Shown: in pieces, positions 8,219-10,210 of the stretch
Layout of the letters: every line of letters begins with the position of its first letter
How positions within the stretch are numbered: position 1 is the first letter of the stretch
Assembly (NCBI GenBank): GCA_002702965.1
Contig: PADE01000096.1
Location: 9,468 to 19,677, forward strand
Reading direction: 5' to 3'
Length of the DNA stretch: 10,210 nt
Source of the DNA: Planctomycetaceae bacterium
GTDB lineage: Bacteria; Planctomycetota; Planctomycetia; Pirellulales; Pirellulaceae
The notes under the pieces: generated by a model
The model's database searches: none
Told to the model about the DNA's origin: nothing
What the model saw: the letters and a program-made list of their open reading frames with translations, nothing else
Position numbers and translations under genes: made by a program

Positions 8219-8246
8219 GGACGATCCTTCCCGTCGGATCGAGTCC
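8219..8246 (-). promoter_or_regulatory. Hairpin in the mqnA leader, distal
   Basis: GGAC (8219-8222) plus GATCC (8223-8227), loop TTCCCGTC, GGATC (8236-8240), 2-nt bulge, GTCC (8243-8246): a 9-bp interrupted stem beginning about 20 bp after the SDR stop. It could be a 3' structure of the SDR mRNA or part of an mqnA leader. It lacks the U-tract of an intrinsic terminator. Confidence 0.35.
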
Positions 8247-8264
8247 GGGACACCAAAACCGGCA

Positions 8265-8993
8265 TCAGACGAACGACTGCGATGTCGGTTTGATCACGAT
8301 GTCGGAGACATTTGCGCGGGCCGGCAGGCCACAGATGGCAACGACCACCTCGCCGAAGTCCTCGGGCTGCAAGATCTGTGCCTTGTGTTCCTCGCTGACG
8401 GGATTAGGACGGTTTTCTAGGATGGGTGTATTGACCTCTCCGGGAAAGAGATTGGTGACCCTGATGCCGTTGCGGCAGTCTTCATTGTTCACAGCTGTAC
8501 CGAGCGCCGTCATGGCGAATTTGGAGGCTGCGTAGGCCACTCCCCCCAAGGCTGAGGCCCGGACACCAGCAATCGAGTTGACATTCACGATTACACCATC
8601 TTGACGAAGGCGCATCTGTGGCAAGACCGCGTGCATGCAGTTGTACGCCCCGGTAGCGTTGACCGCGAGCACATGGTCCCATTGTTCGGGTTGCATTTCC
8701 TCCATCGTCCGTGTTTTGATGTTCAGTCCGGCCGAGTTGACCAGTATGTCGACTTGTCCTAGTTGTTCGCTGGCCCAGTTCAATAGCTGATTGACGCTAT
8801 CACGATCTGCTACGTCAACACGATGGTAGAGGATCGGTGGCCCCTCGAATGAGTCGGCAGCGAGTCTCAGCGTGTCTTCTCGGCGGCCGGCGATGACCAC
8901 CCGGCAACCGTTCGTCGCCAAGGCTTTAGCAATTCCCCATCCGATTCCGGTCCCGCCACCGGTAATAACGGCCGTCTTGTCTTTGACTGACAT
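8265..8993 (-). CDS. Short-chain dehydrogenase/reductase (SDR), classical type
   Basis: A 242-residue cytoplasmic NAD(P)H-dependent oxidoreductase. The Rossmann motif TGGGTGIG is at 11-18. AGRRED (35-40), with Arg after the second strand, suggests NADP(H) preference. NSAG is at 86-89 in place of the usual NNAG. The catalytic set is complete: Asn112 (VNATGA), Ser140 (NVNSIAG), Tyr154 and Lys158 (YAASK). PGEVNTP (184-190) follows. Length is near the 245-250 typical of classical SDRs. AGGA lies just ahead of ATG 8993 (TCCTC at 8998-9002 on +). The substrate cannot be told: FabG-like and many sugar or alcohol dehydrogenases share this layout. It lies upstream of mqnA on the same strand, but a role in menaquinone synthesis is not established. 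Confidence 0.88.
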   Translation of the reverse strand: MSVKDKTAVITGGGTGIGWGIAKALATNGCRVVIAGRREDTLRLAADSFEGPPILYHRVDVADRDSVNQLLNWASEQLGQVDILVNSAGLNIKTRTMEEMQPEQWDHVLAVNATGAYNCMHAVLPQMRLRQDGVIVNVNSIAGVRASALGGVAYAASKFAMTALGTAVNNEDCRNGIRVTNLFPGEVNTPILENRPNPVSEEHKAQILQPEDFGEVVVAICGLPARANVSDIVIKPTSQSFV

Positions 8994-9020
8994 CGAATCC
9001 TCATTTGTGTCGAGTAAGGA

Positions 9021-9034
9021 GTCTCCTCGGAGAC
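9021..9034. promoter_or_regulatory. Palindrome in the divergent intergenic region
   Basis: GTCTCC-TC-GGAGAC, a perfect 6-bp inverted repeat with a 2-bp centre, placed between the SDR start and its putative promoter. It could be an operator or an mRNA hairpin in the SDR leader (GTCTC stem with CGAG loop on the minus strand). Confidence 0.35.
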
Positions 9035-9092
9035 AATACCCTCTTTTGCCGGAATCGGAATCACGCGGATTGACTTCTGTCGGAAAGCTCTA

Positions 9093-9120
9093 TTTGTAAG
9101 GACTCTGGGTTAGGCGACAA
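9093..9120 (-). promoter_or_regulatory. Putative promoter for the SDR gene (minus strand)
   Basis: On the minus strand, TTGTCG (9115-9120) and TACAAA (9093-9098) are separated by 16 bp, each matching four of six consensus positions. It lies about 100 bp upstream of the SDR ATG and points away from the RDD gene. Confidence 0.35.
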
Positions 9121-9132
9121 GTGGGTGAATGC

Positions 9133-9161
9133 TTGCGGGGTTTACTGGATTCTCGAATAAT
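9133..9161 (+). promoter_or_regulatory. Putative sigma-70-type promoter for the RDD gene
   Basis: TTGCGG (9133-9138) and AATAAT (9156-9161, five of six consensus positions) with a 17-bp spacer. The predicted start point near 9168 lies downstream of the possible GTG start at 9121 and upstream of ATG 9244, which supports the latter as translation start with a leader of about 75 nt. Confidence 0.5.
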
Positions 9162-9243
9162 TAGGGTCTCGCTTCGGTGTAAGACCGCGTCGGGTGCGCG
9201 TCCCGCTTCTCCCCATAGCCTCGAGGGTCGGTGGAACCAAGAC

Positions 9244-10167
9244 ATGTCGCATGGTTCAAAGCAGATCGACTCTACGATCGACGTAGTGACCCCCGAGAAT
9301 ATTGCCTTTCAATACCAGGCTGCCGGTCCTTTTCGCCGTCTGCCTGCCTACCTGATTGACTTCTTGATTCGACTCGCCGTGGTGATGTTTGTGCTCTGTG
9401 CTGGAGCGTTCTTTTCGATCGGTGGGTTCAGCGTTGGCGTGAACACGACCCCGGTGTTGATTCCATTGTTCTTGCTCAGTTGGTTTGTCATGCAGTGGTT
9501 CTACGGCGGTCTGTGCGAGACTTTCATGAACGGGAAAACACCTGGAAAATGGGTGATGGGAATTCGTGTATTGACCGTCGATGGTCGACCTATTAACGGG
9601 TTACAAGCCGTTCTTCGAAACGTGATGCGGTTTGCGGACCTGATGCCGATGGTGTCGCTACAAGTGTTGGCACCGCTGTTTGCTGCGCCGCCGTTGTACG
9701 TACTGCCAACCTTCATGCTGGGGGTGTGCGTCATGGCCTGTAACCCGAGATTCCAACGGTTGGGAGATCTGGTCTGCGGCACCATGGTGATCGTAGAGGA
9801 AAGGCACTGGCTGAGCGGCGTCACACAAATCGACGATCCACGCGTTTTTCAGCTGGCGAGCTATCTGCCGACAGAGTTTCAGGTCAGTCGCACACTCGCC
9901 CGAGCGCTCGCGCACTACGTGGAGCGGCGGCAGTTTTTTTCAGAGACGCGTCGCCGAGAAGTGGCCAGCCATCTAGGGATTCCTTTGTCACGGCAGTTTT
10001 CCTTACCGGTCGATACAAGCCATGACTTGCTGCTGTGTTCGCTCTATTACCGGACGTTCATCGCCGATCGCCGGGATGACGAAAAGCACCTCAAGAACGC
10101 AGTACAATCACCATTTCAGCAACCGCTGGAGAGTCGCGCAATGACGGCTGAAGCGAGCTCTCCCTAA
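9244..10167 (+). CDS. RDD-family integral membrane protein
   Basis: A 307-residue inner-membrane protein. The N-terminal VTPENIAFQYQAAGPFRR (15-32) leads into the RDD domain: FRRLPAYLIDFLIR (30-43) holds the conserved Arg and first Asp; transmembrane helices lie at about 42-60, 68-90 and 136-165; GKTPGKWVMGIRV is at 97-109 and QRLGDLVCGTMVIVEE at 171-186. Residues about 190-307 form a hydrophilic C-terminal tail, presumably cytoplasmic, with YLPTEFQ and many Arg/Glu residues. ATG 9244 is chosen because the family start fits and the GTG at 9121 lies upstream of the likely promoter; a GGTGGA element sits 9 nt before it. Some RDD proteins have been linked to ion exchange, but no transported substrate can be assigned here. 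The stop is TAA at 10165-10167; the last 43 bp of the window show nothing further. Confidence 0.85.
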   Translation: MSHGSKQIDSTIDVVTPENIAFQYQAAGPFRRLPAYLIDFLIRLAVVMFVLCAGAFFSIGGFSVGVNTTPVLIPLFLLSWFVMQWFYGGLCETFMNGKTPGKWVMGIRVLTVDGRPINGLQAVLRNVMRFADLMPMVSLQVLAPLFAAPPLYVLPTFMLGVCVMACNPRFQRLGDLVCGTMVIVEERHWLSGVTQIDDPRVFQLASYLPTEFQVSRTLARALAHYVERRQFFSETRRREVASHLGIPLSRQFSLPVDTSHDLLLCSLYYRTFIADRRDDEKHLKNAVQSPFQQPLESRAMTAEASSP

Positions 10168-10210
10168 CATCGCAAGTGCACACTGTTTGCAATCCGTATT
10201 TTCAGCCATC

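Overview
The window looks like a chromosomal segment of a planctomycete, most likely of the Pirellulales type. This is inferred from recalled family resemblance, not from a search. The signs are a membrane-anchored squalene-cyclase-like toroid protein with a DTSVTGW motif, an RDD protein opening with a VTPENIAFQYQ-type N-terminus, the futalosine menaquinone pathway (mqnA, mqnC), moderately high GC, and loosely spaced, mostly single-gene transcription units.

Layout, left to right. (1) The C-terminal two thirds of a branched-chain amino acid aminotransferase (ilvE, +) runs in from the left edge. (2) About 800 bp follow without a convincing gene. (3) A 49-codon ORF with a good ribosome binding site overlaps by ATGA the start of a secreted or membrane-tethered trypsin-like serine protease (+). 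(4) A YheT-type alpha/beta hydrolase (+) with a long N-terminal extension follows; its promoter lies so close to the ATG that the mRNA may be leaderless. (5) Next is a membrane-anchored alpha/alpha-toroid protein (+) with its own promoter, which has the same TAGACT -10 hexamer. (6) A 166-bp convergent spacer holds several inverted repeats. (7) A minus-strand group reads SDR oxidoreductase, then mqnA, then mqnC; mqnA and mqnC overlap by 20 nt. (8) A divergent intergenic region carries promoters for both directions and a palindrome. (9) An RDD-family membrane protein (+) closes the window.

Functionally, ilvE (branched-chain amino acids) and mqnA/mqnC (menaquinone by the futalosine route) are core metabolism. 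MqnA makes 3-(1-carboxyvinyloxy)benzoate from chorismate, and MqnC cyclises dehypoxanthine futalosine later in the same route; the enzymes between them (MqnE and the hypoxanthine-removing step) and MqnD are not in this window. The protease, toroid protein and RDD protein are envelope or membrane proteins of unknown physiological role. I see no rRNA, tRNA, CRISPR, insertion sequence, phage or defence-system signature. The less ordinary items are the small ORF coupled to the protease, the possible leaderless hydrolase transcript, the non-catalytic-looking toroid protein and the paired hairpins ahead of mqnA.
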